Positions 34,142 through 41,299 of a stretch of 64,000 bases of DNA are shown in pieces. The notes below the pieces were generated by a model that did no database searches, was not told the origin of the DNA, and saw nothing but the letters and a program-made list of their open reading frames with translations. This stretch comes from Streptomyces nigrescens (lineage in GTDB: Bacteria; Actinomycetota; Actinomycetes; Streptomycetales; Streptomycetaceae), in NCBI GenBank assembly GCA_024349765.1, contig AP026073.1, positions 1,116,001 to 1,180,000 of the forward strand, written 5' to 3'. The translations under genes and the position numbers were made by a program. The number at the start of each line of letters is the position of its first letter. Position 1 is the first letter of the stretch.

Positions 34142-34737
34142 GCACAATCCAGGTACCGACAGACGAGGCCCGGCGGGCGCCGAGCGCAACCACCTGGGAC
34201 GCGTGGCAAGAGGACGGTCGTGGCTATCAGATCGTCACCGACACCGAGCTGATGAAATTCGCCACCCACTTCCCCATACGGTGCGGCCATGTCGCGGTGG
34301 ACGTCGGCTGCGGCAACGGCACCTTCAGCCGACAGCTCCACCGATTCGGCTATGACGTCACCGGTCTGGACTTCTCCGACCTCGCCCTGACTGCGGCACG
34401 ACGCACACCACTGCCCGGCGTGCAGTACGTGCACCACGACCTCAACCAGGGCGATCCACCCGGCCTGCCACCCCATGGCATCGACCTCGTAGTGTGCCGC
34501 CTCGTCCTGCCCTTCCTCCACGATCCGCTTGCCTGGGTTCGACGGGTCCGCGACCTCTGGCTGCGCCCCGGCGGCCGGATGTACCTCGTGATCCCCATCG
34601 TCGGCGAGGACGCTGACCAGCCCGGAGGGATGACCGAAGCGCAGATATCCGATGTCGCACACGGGTGGGCCCAGACCGTCCGCTACGACCTGAACAGATC
34701 GAGTGCGGCCCTCGCCCTGCGCAGCGCAGCGACGTAG
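34138..34737 (+). CDS. Class I SAM-dependent methyltransferase
   Basis: A 199-residue methyltransferase with motif I VAVDVGCGNGTFSRQL (about 53-68), the acidic end of strand two in VTGLDFSD, and motif IV region GIDLVVCRLVLPFLHDP. Substrate unknown; by location it may belong to the lanthipeptide cluster or be a separate accessory gene. GTG 34138 overlaps the previous stop by 4 bases, giving a coupled pair. Confidence 0.8.
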   Translation: MSTIQVPTDEARRAPSATTWDAWQEDGRGYQIVTDTELMKFATHFPIRCGHVAVDVGCGNGTFSRQLHRFGYDVTGLDFSDLALTAARRTPLPGVQYVHHDLNQGDPPGLPPHGIDLVVCRLVLPFLHDPLAWVRRVRDLWLRPGGRMYLVIPIVGEDADQPGGMTEAQISDVAHGWAQTVRYDLNRSSAALALRSAAT

Positions 34738-34948
34738 TCGGCCGCTCGGTGGCCCGGCGGCGGGGCTCGGCCATCGAGCGGCAAGGCGGTGGTCCGGTCA
34801 ACGCCGCGGTGGAGATGGCTCTGTTTCGGTCATCTCTGATCCTGCCCGTGCCCCCGGCGCGCGCAGCCAAGAAGGATGAAGGTCAATGACTAACCTCACT
34901 CGCCGCAACTGACTAACTCCCGTATGCAGCAAGGGAAGGAACTGACAT
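34738..34948 (+). promoter_or_regulatory. Spacer before the FxLD genes, probable promoter region
   Basis: A 211-base gap, the largest in the forward run. The last 70 bases are lower in GC and include direct repeats ACTAAC-N-ACTAAC-like (TGACTAACCTCACT and TGACTAACTCCCG, about 34887-34922), which could be regulator sites or a promoter of the core cluster. Frames in the gap are not convincing as genes. Confidence 0.4.
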
Positions 34949-36163
34949 ATGACTGTCGACTCCGATCGTGCGGCGGAGCTACGCGACAAGGTCGTCGACC
35001 AACTCAAAGAGGACGGCACGATCGTGTCGCCCAGCGTCGAGGCCGCCATGCGCAAGGTGCCCCGGCACCTGGCCGTACCAGAGGCGCCGCTCGACGACGC
35101 GTACAGCACCTACAACGCCGTGATCACCCAGGAGGACGAGCACGGCAACCACATCAGTTCCGTGTCCGCTCCGCAGATCCAGGCGATGCAGCTGGAGCAG
35201 GCCGAGATCCGCCCCGTCAACCACGTGCTGGAGATCGGCACCAACGGCCCCAATGCCGCCTACCTCGCGGAGCTGACAGGACCGACCGGACACGTCACGA
35301 CAGTCGACATCGACCCCGCGCCCGCCGCCCGCGCCGAGCAGTTCCTCACCGAGACCGGTTACACAAACGTCCACGTCATCGTCGCCGACGCCGAGCACGG
35401 CTTTCCCCAGCGCGCCCCGTACGACGCGATCGTGGTGACCGTCGGGGCGTGGGACATCCCCCCGGCCTGGATCGACCAGCTCAAGGATGGCGGCCGGCTC
35501 GTCGTGCCGCTCCGCATCAACGGCCTGACCCGCACCTACGGCTTCGTCCGACAGGGCGACCACCTACTCGCCACCAGCGCCCACGTGTGCGGCTTCGTCG
35601 CAGTGCAGGGAACCGGTTCCCACCCCCAGCAGTCGATGCAGCTGCCTGGAGACAAGGGCGTCACTCTGCACTTTGATGAAGGGCTGCCCGCCGACCCGGC
35701 GTTGCTGGACGGCGTCCTGGACACCCCCCGCGCCGAAACGTGGACCGGGGTGACCGTCGCCTACAGGGAACCCATCGGCACCCTCCAGATGTACCTGGCG
35801 ACGCACGTGCCGACGTATTGCAGCATGTCCATCGACCCCGAACTGGCCACCGACAAGATCGGCCCCACCCACCTCGGGTTCTCCATGGTCGCGATCGACG
35901 GCCCGAACTTCGGCTACGTCGTGTTGCGCCGCAACCCGGAGAAGCAGAACGCGGAATACGGATTCCACGCCTTTGGCCCCGACGGGGAAGCCTTCGCCGA
36001 GCGGCTGGCCGACATTGTCCGCACTTGGGGCAAGGAGCACCGCGGCACCACTGGCCCTCGCATCGCCGTCTACCCGGCGGGCACGCCCGATGACCGGATC
36101 TCCGGTGCCCGGATCATCGACAAGAAGCACAGCCGGATCTCGGTTTCCTGGCCGGTCGCGTAG
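34949..36163 (+). CDS. FxLD-system methyltransferase (stand-alone)
   Basis: A 404-residue protein related to protein-L-isoaspartate O-methyltransferase, of the family called 'methyltransferase, FxLD system' that accompanies FxLD lanthipeptides. N-terminal KVVDQLKEDGTIVSPSVEAAMRKVPRH and the SAM-binding segment VLEIGTNGPNAAYLAELTG (about 91-109) are visible; GTNGPN replaces the more usual GAGTGFN of the second copy at 41300. The C-terminal 200 residues are a family-specific domain. It may methylate an aspartate or isoaspartate of the peptide. GGAAGGAACTG precedes ATG 34949. It is 56 bases before the first precursor gene. Confidence 0.86.
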   Translation: MTVDSDRAAELRDKVVDQLKEDGTIVSPSVEAAMRKVPRHLAVPEAPLDDAYSTYNAVITQEDEHGNHISSVSAPQIQAMQLEQAEIRPVNHVLEIGTNGPNAAYLAELTGPTGHVTTVDIDPAPAARAEQFLTETGYTNVHVIVADAEHGFPQRAPYDAIVVTVGAWDIPPAWIDQLKDGGRLVVPLRINGLTRTYGFVRQGDHLLATSAHVCGFVAVQGTGSHPQQSMQLPGDKGVTLHFDEGLPADPALLDGVLDTPRAETWTGVTVAYREPIGTLQMYLATHVPTYCSMSIDPELATDKIGPTHLGFSMVAIDGPNFGYVVLRRNPEKQNAEYGFHAFGPDGEAFAERLADIVRTWGKEHRGTTGPRIAVYPAGTPDDRISGARIIDKKHSRISVSWPVA

Positions 36164-36219
36164 AACGCGGCGCCTGGCCAGGTCGTCCTGCACCATCCCA
36201 CCGATCAGGAGGACTTGCC

Positions 36220-36396
36220 ATGACTCCCAGGGTGACGGACCAGCACACGACCGCGTCGGTCCCTGCCGCGCAGGACCCGTTCGATCTCGACATCAGCGTC
36301 GTCGAGTCCGGCGGGACCGTCGCGGCGAGCGCCGCTTCCGACGGCGGCTGCGCCGCGACGTGCGGCGGCAACGCCTGCGTATCGAGCGGGTCCTGA
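36220..36396 (+). CDS. FxLD lanthipeptide precursor 1
   Basis: A 58-residue precursor. The leader carries FDLDISVVES (residues 21-30), the FxLD box recognised by class I LanB enzymes. The C-terminal core holds three cysteines (C44, C48, C53) with Ser/Thr at S37, S40, T47, S55, S56, S58 as potential dehydration sites. CAGGAGG lies 8-14 bases before the ATG. It differs from the other two precursors outside the leader box, ending in CVSSGS rather than CATNVA. Two hairpins follow before precursor 2. Confidence 0.93.
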   Translation: MTPRVTDQHTTASVPAAQDPFDLDISVVESGGTVAASAASDGGCAATCGGNACVSSGS

Positions 36397-36409
36397 CCGC
36401 ACCAGACCA

Positions 36410-36478
36410 CCGGCACGGTGCCCATGCCGTGCCGGCGCCGCCCACGCGGCACGTACACCGCGGCTCGCTCGGAGCCGC
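36410..36478 (+). promoter_or_regulatory. Two hairpins between precursors 1 and 2
   Basis: CCGGCACGG (36410-36418) pairs with CCGTGCCGG (36427-36435), and GCGGCTC (36460-36466) pairs with GAGCCGC (36472-36478). They could act as partial terminators or stabilise the 3' end of the precursor 1 message, changing the ratio of peptide to enzymes. Confidence 0.5.
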
Positions 36479-36502
36479 GCACAGCGATGGAGGAATCAGC
36501 AC

Positions 36503-36634
36503 ATGGAAGCCGACGAGTTCGACCTCGACATCAGCGTCCTGGAGTCCGGTGACGGCCAGGCCACGCTGATCAACCTGACCGACGACGGCTGCGGCAGCAC
36601 CTGCTCCAGCCCCTGTGCCACCAACGTGGCCTGA
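36503..36634 (+). CDS. FxLD lanthipeptide precursor 2
   Basis: A 43-residue precursor, the shortest. Leader box FDLDISVLES begins at residue 6, only five residues from the start, so the leader lacks the usual N-terminal stretch. The core has C30, C34 and C38 and ends DDGCGSTCSSPCATNVA, with Ser/Thr partners T21, T26, S32, T33, S35, S36 and T40. TGGAGGA precedes ATG 36503 by about 9 bases. Confidence 0.93.
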   Translation: MEADEFDLDISVLESGDGQATLINLTDDGCGSTCSSPCATNVA

Positions 36635-36671
36635 GCGTCTTCCCACACACGACGAGTAGGGAGAGCACCGT

Positions 36672-36851
36672 ATGAGCGCCAACACGATCAAGGACCGGGC
36701 ACAGCCCCCGAGCGCCACGGCGGGCGGCGACGCGTTCGACCTGGACATCAGCGTCCTGGAGTCCGGTGACGGGTCCGCTTCGCTGATCAACCTGACGGAC
36801 GACGGGTGCAAGCCCAGCTGCAACGGGTCCTGCGCCACCAACGTGGCCTAA
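36672..36851 (+). CDS. FxLD lanthipeptide precursor 3
   Basis: A 59-residue precursor, clearly a duplicate of precursor 2: both share FDLDISVLESGDG, then LINLTDDGC and CATNVA. Its leader has 16 more residues before the box. Cysteines are C46, C50 and C54 in DDGCKPSCNGSCATNVA. The Shine-Dalgarno sequence is GGGAGAG near 36659. The intervening residues differ, so the family is under diversification rather than being a simple repeat. Confidence 0.93.
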   Translation: MSANTIKDRAQPPSATAGGDAFDLDISVLESGDGSASLINLTDDGCKPSCNGSCATNVA

Positions 36852-36937
36852 CCGCCAGCACGGCCGGTGTGTCAGCCCGCGCGGTCACCCGCCGCGCGGG
36901 CTGGCACCTCCGGCACTTCACGGAACAGGGAGGGTGC

Positions 36938-39900
36938 ATGGATTCCAGGAACGGCGGACCGTTGTACCGGTGCGCGGACACGGCGCTCGTGCGCGCCGCC
37001 CGTTACTCGAGGCTGCCGCTGCCAGCGTGGCCGGACCTCACCGACGCCTCCCGAGCCGGACGGAGCCGGTGGCAGACGTGGCTGCGCGACGTTTGGTCGG
37101 TGGCCGAGGTTCCCGAGACCATCGAGCAGGCCAGCCCTCTGCTCGCACAGCAGGTCGATACCTTGTGTGCGGCGGCCCGGCCGGAAGCTCGTCAGCTCCG
37201 CCGTGCCCTGGTGTCCGTGATCCGGTACGTGCTGCGCATGACGGGCCGGGCGACACCTCACGGCCTGTTCGCCGGAATCGCACCAGCCTCGTTCGGGGCT
37301 CGGCCGGAATGGACCTGGGGCGAATGGCACCGCGCCGTCGTACGTGCCGACGGCGACTGGATCGCGGACATGATCAGCCGCCTGGAAGCGTCCCCGGATC
37401 TGCTGCGGCAGCTGTCCGTGATGGCCAACAACACCGCCTACGTACGCGGCGATCGGCTGATCGTGCCCTACCCGCCGCGATCGCGCCGTACCGAGAACCG
37501 CCCTGCTGCGGAAGTGTCCCTCCGCTACACCGCCGCTGCTCGGATTGCCGTCGAAGCCGCCGCCGCGCCCATCGCCTTCACCGCACTCGTGGAGAAGGTG
37601 CAGGCCGAGTTCCCCGACGTGCCCACGCCCCGCGTGGAGGGCCTCGTCACCAGCCTGGTCCAGCGCGGCGTGCTCATCAGCAGCCTGCACGCACCGGCCG
37701 CCACCCTCGACGCCCTCGACCACCTGGTCCAGCAGGCTGAGACTGCCGACGTGTCACAGGCCACGGACCTCGTGGTGGAACTGCGGCTTGTCCGCGACGC
37801 CATCGCGCAGCACAACCAGGTACTCGCCCCGGCAGACGGGCGGCGCCTACGCACAGCCTTGCGGCAGAAGATGACGTCCCTGAGCCCCGTCAAGGACCAG
37901 CCCTTAACGGTGGACCTGCGCATGGACTGCTCAATCACCCTGCCCGCACTGGTCGCCCGTGAGGCGGAGAAGGCCGCCACCGCGCTGGCTCGCCTCACCG
38001 CGTACCCCTTCGGCACACCCGCGTGGAAGGACTTCCACAACCGGTTCTTCGAGCGGTACGGCATCAACTCCCTCATCCCTGTCCGGGACGTCGTGGACTC
38101 GGATGTCGGGCTCGGGTTCCCGGCCGGATACCGGGACGCGGAACCCGAACAGCGAGAGGCCCTGACCTCCCGAGAACAGCAGCTACTCTCCCTCGCCCAG
38201 GCCGCCGTGCTCGACGGCCGTGACGAAATCCACCTGGACGAGGAGCTGATCCACGCCTTGACCGTCGGGGACCCGGACGCGGTGCAGGTTCCGGCGCACA
38301 CGGAGCTGCGCTTCCAGATCCACGCCACGTCACAGGCCGCCCTCGACGGCGGCGACTTCACCCTCCACGGCATCGCCCCCTCCCGTGGCATCGGCACGAC
38401 AACCGGCCGAAGCCTGGCGCTGCTGAATCCGGAGGAGCAGGCCCGTGCGGCCGCCGTGCTGGAGAAGCTGCCGGTCAACGCGCCCGGTTCGCTGCCCACC
38501 CAGGTCTCCTTCGCCCCGCTCAACCGCGGCGACGCCAACGTGACCCGCGTGCCCGAACTTCTGCCGGCCGTGATCAGCCTGGCCGAGCACCGTCCGGTGG
38601 ACGAGCGCACCATCATGCTCGATGACCTCGCGGTGGGCTGCGACCGCCGCAGGCTCTACCTCGTCTCACTCTCCCGCGGGTGCCTGCTGGACCCGATGAC
38701 GTTGCACGCGCTTGACCTGCGAGCCCACACGCCGCCGCTCGCACGATTCCTCACCGAGATCAGCCGCTCCCAGTGCGCGGTCCTGACCCAATTCCCGTGG
38801 GCGTCCGCCACCGCCCTTCCGTACCTGCCGCGCGTGCGCTACGGCCGCACGATCCTCGCCCCGGCCAGGTGGCGGCTGGACCGGTCGGAACTGCCCGACC
38901 GTCGCGCCTCCTGGGAGGAATGGCACACGGCCGTCGACGAGTGGCGCACGCGCCGCCGAATTCCGGACGAAGTCGCGCTGACCGAGGGCGACCAGCTGCT
39001 CCCGCTGGACCTTGCCGAAGGCGCCCACCTCGCGCTGCTGCGCGCACACCTGGACACCAGCAACTCGGCCACCTTGACCGAAACCGTCTCGGACGGCGGG
39101 TGGTGCGAAGGACGGGCCCACGAGATCATCGCCCCGATGACGGCCGCGCGCGCACCCCAGTGGCCGACGGTCCCGCCCGTGACCGCTGACCGGCTCCTCA
39201 CCCGCGACCACGGGTACCTGCCGGGAACCGCTCCGTGGCTGCTGGTCACGCTGTACGGGCACCCCGACCGGCAACCCGAGTTCCTTGCCCGCCACCTTCC
39301 CGTGCTCCTCGGCCAGTGGGACAAGCCGCCGACGTGGTGGTACATGCGCTACCGCGACCCCCGATCGCATCTGCGCCTCCGCATCGCGGTCCCCGATCCG
39401 CAGGACTTCGCCCCCGCCGCGCAACGTGTGAGTGCGTGGGCGGCCGGACTGCGCCGCGCCGGACTGCTGGCCGACATGAAGTTCGCCACCTCCTACCCCG
39501 AGACCGGCCGGTGGGGCACCGGGCCGCTGATGAGCCTGGCCGAAGACGTCTTCGCCGCAGACTCCCGCGCCCTGGCCGTCCAGTTCGCCCAGAACGAACG
39601 CCCCCACCAACAGGCCCTCACCGCAGCGAACTTCGTCGCGCTCGCTGCCGCCTTCACCGGCAGCACAGCAGGCGGCATGAGCTGGCTGATCACCCACGGC
39701 AGGATCACCGGCCCGCGCCCCTTGGACCGCACGGTGCTCGGCGACGCCGTACGCTTTGCCGATCCGACCGGCGACTGGGCCGCCCTGCGCGCGGCCCCCG
39801 GCGGCGCGGCCATAGCTACCGCCTGGAACGAGCGTGCCGAGGTCATCTCCCGCTACCGGGAGCGGCTGAACGACGCCGCGGGCATGGACCCGAACCTAGT

Positions 39901-40036
39901 CCTCGACTCCCTGCTGCACGCCCACCACATCCGCGCCGCCGGCATCGACAAAGACGACGAGCGCATGTGCATACGGCTGGCCCACGCCGCCGCAATGGCC
40001 TGGACTCACCGAGGAGATGACCATGGACCTGCGTGA
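36938..40036 (+). CDS. Lantibiotic dehydratase LanB, full length
   Basis: A 1032-residue class I dehydratase that activates Ser and Thr of the precursor with glutamyl-tRNA and then eliminates glutamate to give Dha and Dhb. The N-terminal glutamylation domain starts PLYRCADTALVRAARYS and includes RMTGRATPHGLFAGIAPASFG, the family's conserved Arg/His region. The C-terminal elimination domain (SpaB_C-like) begins at WLLVTLYGHPDRQPEF and includes WWYMRYRDPRSHLRLRI. ATG 36938 follows GGGAGGG; the longer frame would read back through precursor 3. One in-frame TTA codon is at 37904 (codon 323). It overlaps the cyclase gene by 14 bases. Confidence 0.93.
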   Translation: MDSRNGGPLYRCADTALVRAARYSRLPLPAWPDLTDASRAGRSRWQTWLRDVWSVAEVPETIEQASPLLAQQVDTLCAAARPEARQLRRALVSVIRYVLRMTGRATPHGLFAGIAPASFGARPEWTWGEWHRAVVRADGDWIADMISRLEASPDLLRQLSVMANNTAYVRGDRLIVPYPPRSRRTENRPAAEVSLRYTAAARIAVEAAAAPIAFTALVEKVQAEFPDVPTPRVEGLVTSLVQRGVLISSLHAPAATLDALDHLVQQAETADVSQATDLVVELRLVRDAIAQHNQVLAPADGRRLRTALRQKMTSLSPVKDQPLTVDLRMDCSITLPALVAREAEKAATALARLTAYPFGTPAWKDFHNRFFERYGINSLIPVRDVVDSDVGLGFPAGYRDAEPEQREALTSREQQLLSLAQAAVLDGRDEIHLDEELIHALTVGDPDAVQVPAHTELRFQIHATSQAALDGGDFTLHGIAPSRGIGTTTGRSLALLNPEEQARAAAVLEKLPVNAPGSLPTQVSFAPLNRGDANVTRVPELLPAVISLAEHRPVDERTIMLDDLAVGCDRRRLYLVSLSRGCLLDPMTLHALDLRAHTPPLARFLTEISRSQCAVLTQFPWASATALPYLPRVRYGRTILAPARWRLDRSELPDRRASWEEWHTAVDEWRTRRRIPDEVALTEGDQLLPLDLAEGAHLALLRAHLDTSNSATLTETVSDGGWCEGRAHEIIAPMTAARAPQWPTVPPVTADRLLTRDHGYLPGTAPWLLVTLYGHPDRQPEFLARHLPVLLGQWDKPPTWWYMRYRDPRSHLRLRIAVPDPQDFAPAAQRVSAWAAGLRRAGLLADMKFATSYPETGRWGTGPLMSLAEDVFAADSRALAVQFAQNERPHQQALTAANFVALAAAFTGSTAGGMSWLITHGRITGPRPLDRTVLGDAVRFADPTGDWAALRAAPGGAAIATAWNERAEVISRYRERLNDAAGMDPNLVLDSLLHAHHIRAAGIDKDDERMCIRLAHAAAMAWTHRGDDHGPA

Positions 40037-41282
40037 AAGCGCACGGGTCGCCGCCGACACGATCGCGGAGCGGCTGGCCTCGCCGCAGGACGTACGGACG
40101 TTCCACCACCGCCAGGGCTGGTGGCCGCAGTCCCTCGCGCACGGCGCCGTGGGCGTGGCGCTGCTGCACATCGAACGAGCCCGCACGGACCAGGGGCCGT
40201 GGCAACGTGCCCACGACTGGCTTGCTTGCGCCGCAGCAGAGCCCGCCGTCGGGGGCCCCGACAGCCACCTCTACTACGGGGCGCCCGCCCTCGCCTTCGC
40301 GCTGCAGGCCGCCGCCGACCGGCCCGGACGCTACGCCCGTGCCCTGAACACCCTCGACCAGTACGTCACGACGGCGATCCGTGACCGGCTGGACAGCGCC
40401 CACGCACGCATCGACCGCGGCGAGACGCCCGCGCTGGCCGAGTTCGACGCGATCCGGGGCCTGAGCGGGATGGGCGCCCTCCTGCTGCACCGCGATGTCC
40501 ATACCGACCTGCTTCGGGAGATCCTGGCGTACCTGGTCCGGCTGACCGAGCCGGTCAAACACGACGGCGAACTCTTACCCGGCTGGTGGAGCCACCTCGC
40601 TCCCTCCGGCGAAGCCTCCCCGGACTATCCGGCAGGGCACGCCAACAACGGCGTTGCCCACGGCATCGGCGGCCCCCTGGCCGTGCTCTCCCTGGCCGAA
40701 CGCCACGGCGTCACTGTGGAAGGCCACCGCGAGGCGATCACCGGGATCTTGGCCTGGCTCGACCAGTGGCAGCAGGACGGTCCCGCTGGTCCGTGGTGGC
40801 CGTACTGGATTACCCGTGAACAGCTACGGTCCGGCGTGCCCGGCCACGGGCCGTCCCGGCCGTCCTGGTGCTACGGGACAGCCGGGTTCGCTCGCAGCCA
40901 GCAACTCGCCGCCCTGGCCCTCAACGACCCGGCACGCCAATGCGTGGCCGAGACCGCCCTTCTCCGCGCGATGACGGATCCCTGCCAGCTCGACGCGACC
41001 GTGGACCTCTCCCTGTGCCACGGATTCGCGGGACTGGCGCACATCACGCAGCTCGTTGCCGCCGACGCCATCACGCCCGGCCTCGCCGAGTGCCTGCCCC
41101 GGCTCCTGGCCCCGATCACCGACACCGCGCCCGGCACGCTGGCGGACTCCCTGATCGACCCGCCCGGCGGTGGGGACATCGGGCTCCTCGAAGGTGCCGC
41201 AGGAACTGCCCTTGCCCTCCACTCCTTCCACACCGGGACGCCGTCCGCGTCCGGGTGGGACACCTGCTTCCTGATCAACTAG
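40023..41282 (+). CDS. Lanthionine synthetase C-like cyclase LanC
   Basis: A 419-residue zinc enzyme that adds cysteine thiols to Dha/Dhb to close lanthionine rings. Zinc ligands are C283 (WCYGTAG), C332 and H333 (CHGFAG), and the catalytic His region is NNGVAHGIGGPLAVL. The last domain ends DIGLLEGAAGTALALHSF, as usual for LanC. ATG 40023 has GAGGAG six bases upstream; ATG 40017 is too close to it. An in-frame TTA lies at 40575 (codon 185), so translation may need bldA tRNA. It follows LanB with overlap, and precedes the fusion enzyme by 17 bases. Confidence 0.94.
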   Translation: MDLRESARVAADTIAERLASPQDVRTFHHRQGWWPQSLAHGAVGVALLHIERARTDQGPWQRAHDWLACAAAEPAVGGPDSHLYYGAPALAFALQAAADRPGRYARALNTLDQYVTTAIRDRLDSAHARIDRGETPALAEFDAIRGLSGMGALLLHRDVHTDLLREILAYLVRLTEPVKHDGELLPGWWSHLAPSGEASPDYPAGHANNGVAHGIGGPLAVLSLAERHGVTVEGHREAITGILAWLDQWQQDGPAGPWWPYWITREQLRSGVPGHGPSRPSWCYGTAGFARSQQLAALALNDPARQCVAETALLRAMTDPCQLDATVDLSLCHGFAGLAHITQLVAADAITPGLAECLPRLLAPITDTAPGTLADSLIDPPGGGDIGLLEGAAGTALALHSFHTGTPSASGWDTCFLIN

Positions 41283-41299
41283 CCTTGAAAAGAGGGAAC

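Noticed and set aside
34665-34889. Small forward frame in the gap before the FxLD methyltransferase
   Set aside because: It overlaps the end of the SAM methyltransferase gene out of frame, and composition looks non-coding.
36806-36937. N-terminal extension of LanB by 44 residues
   Set aside because: It would start inside precursor 3; GGGAGGG and the family N-terminus support ATG 36938.
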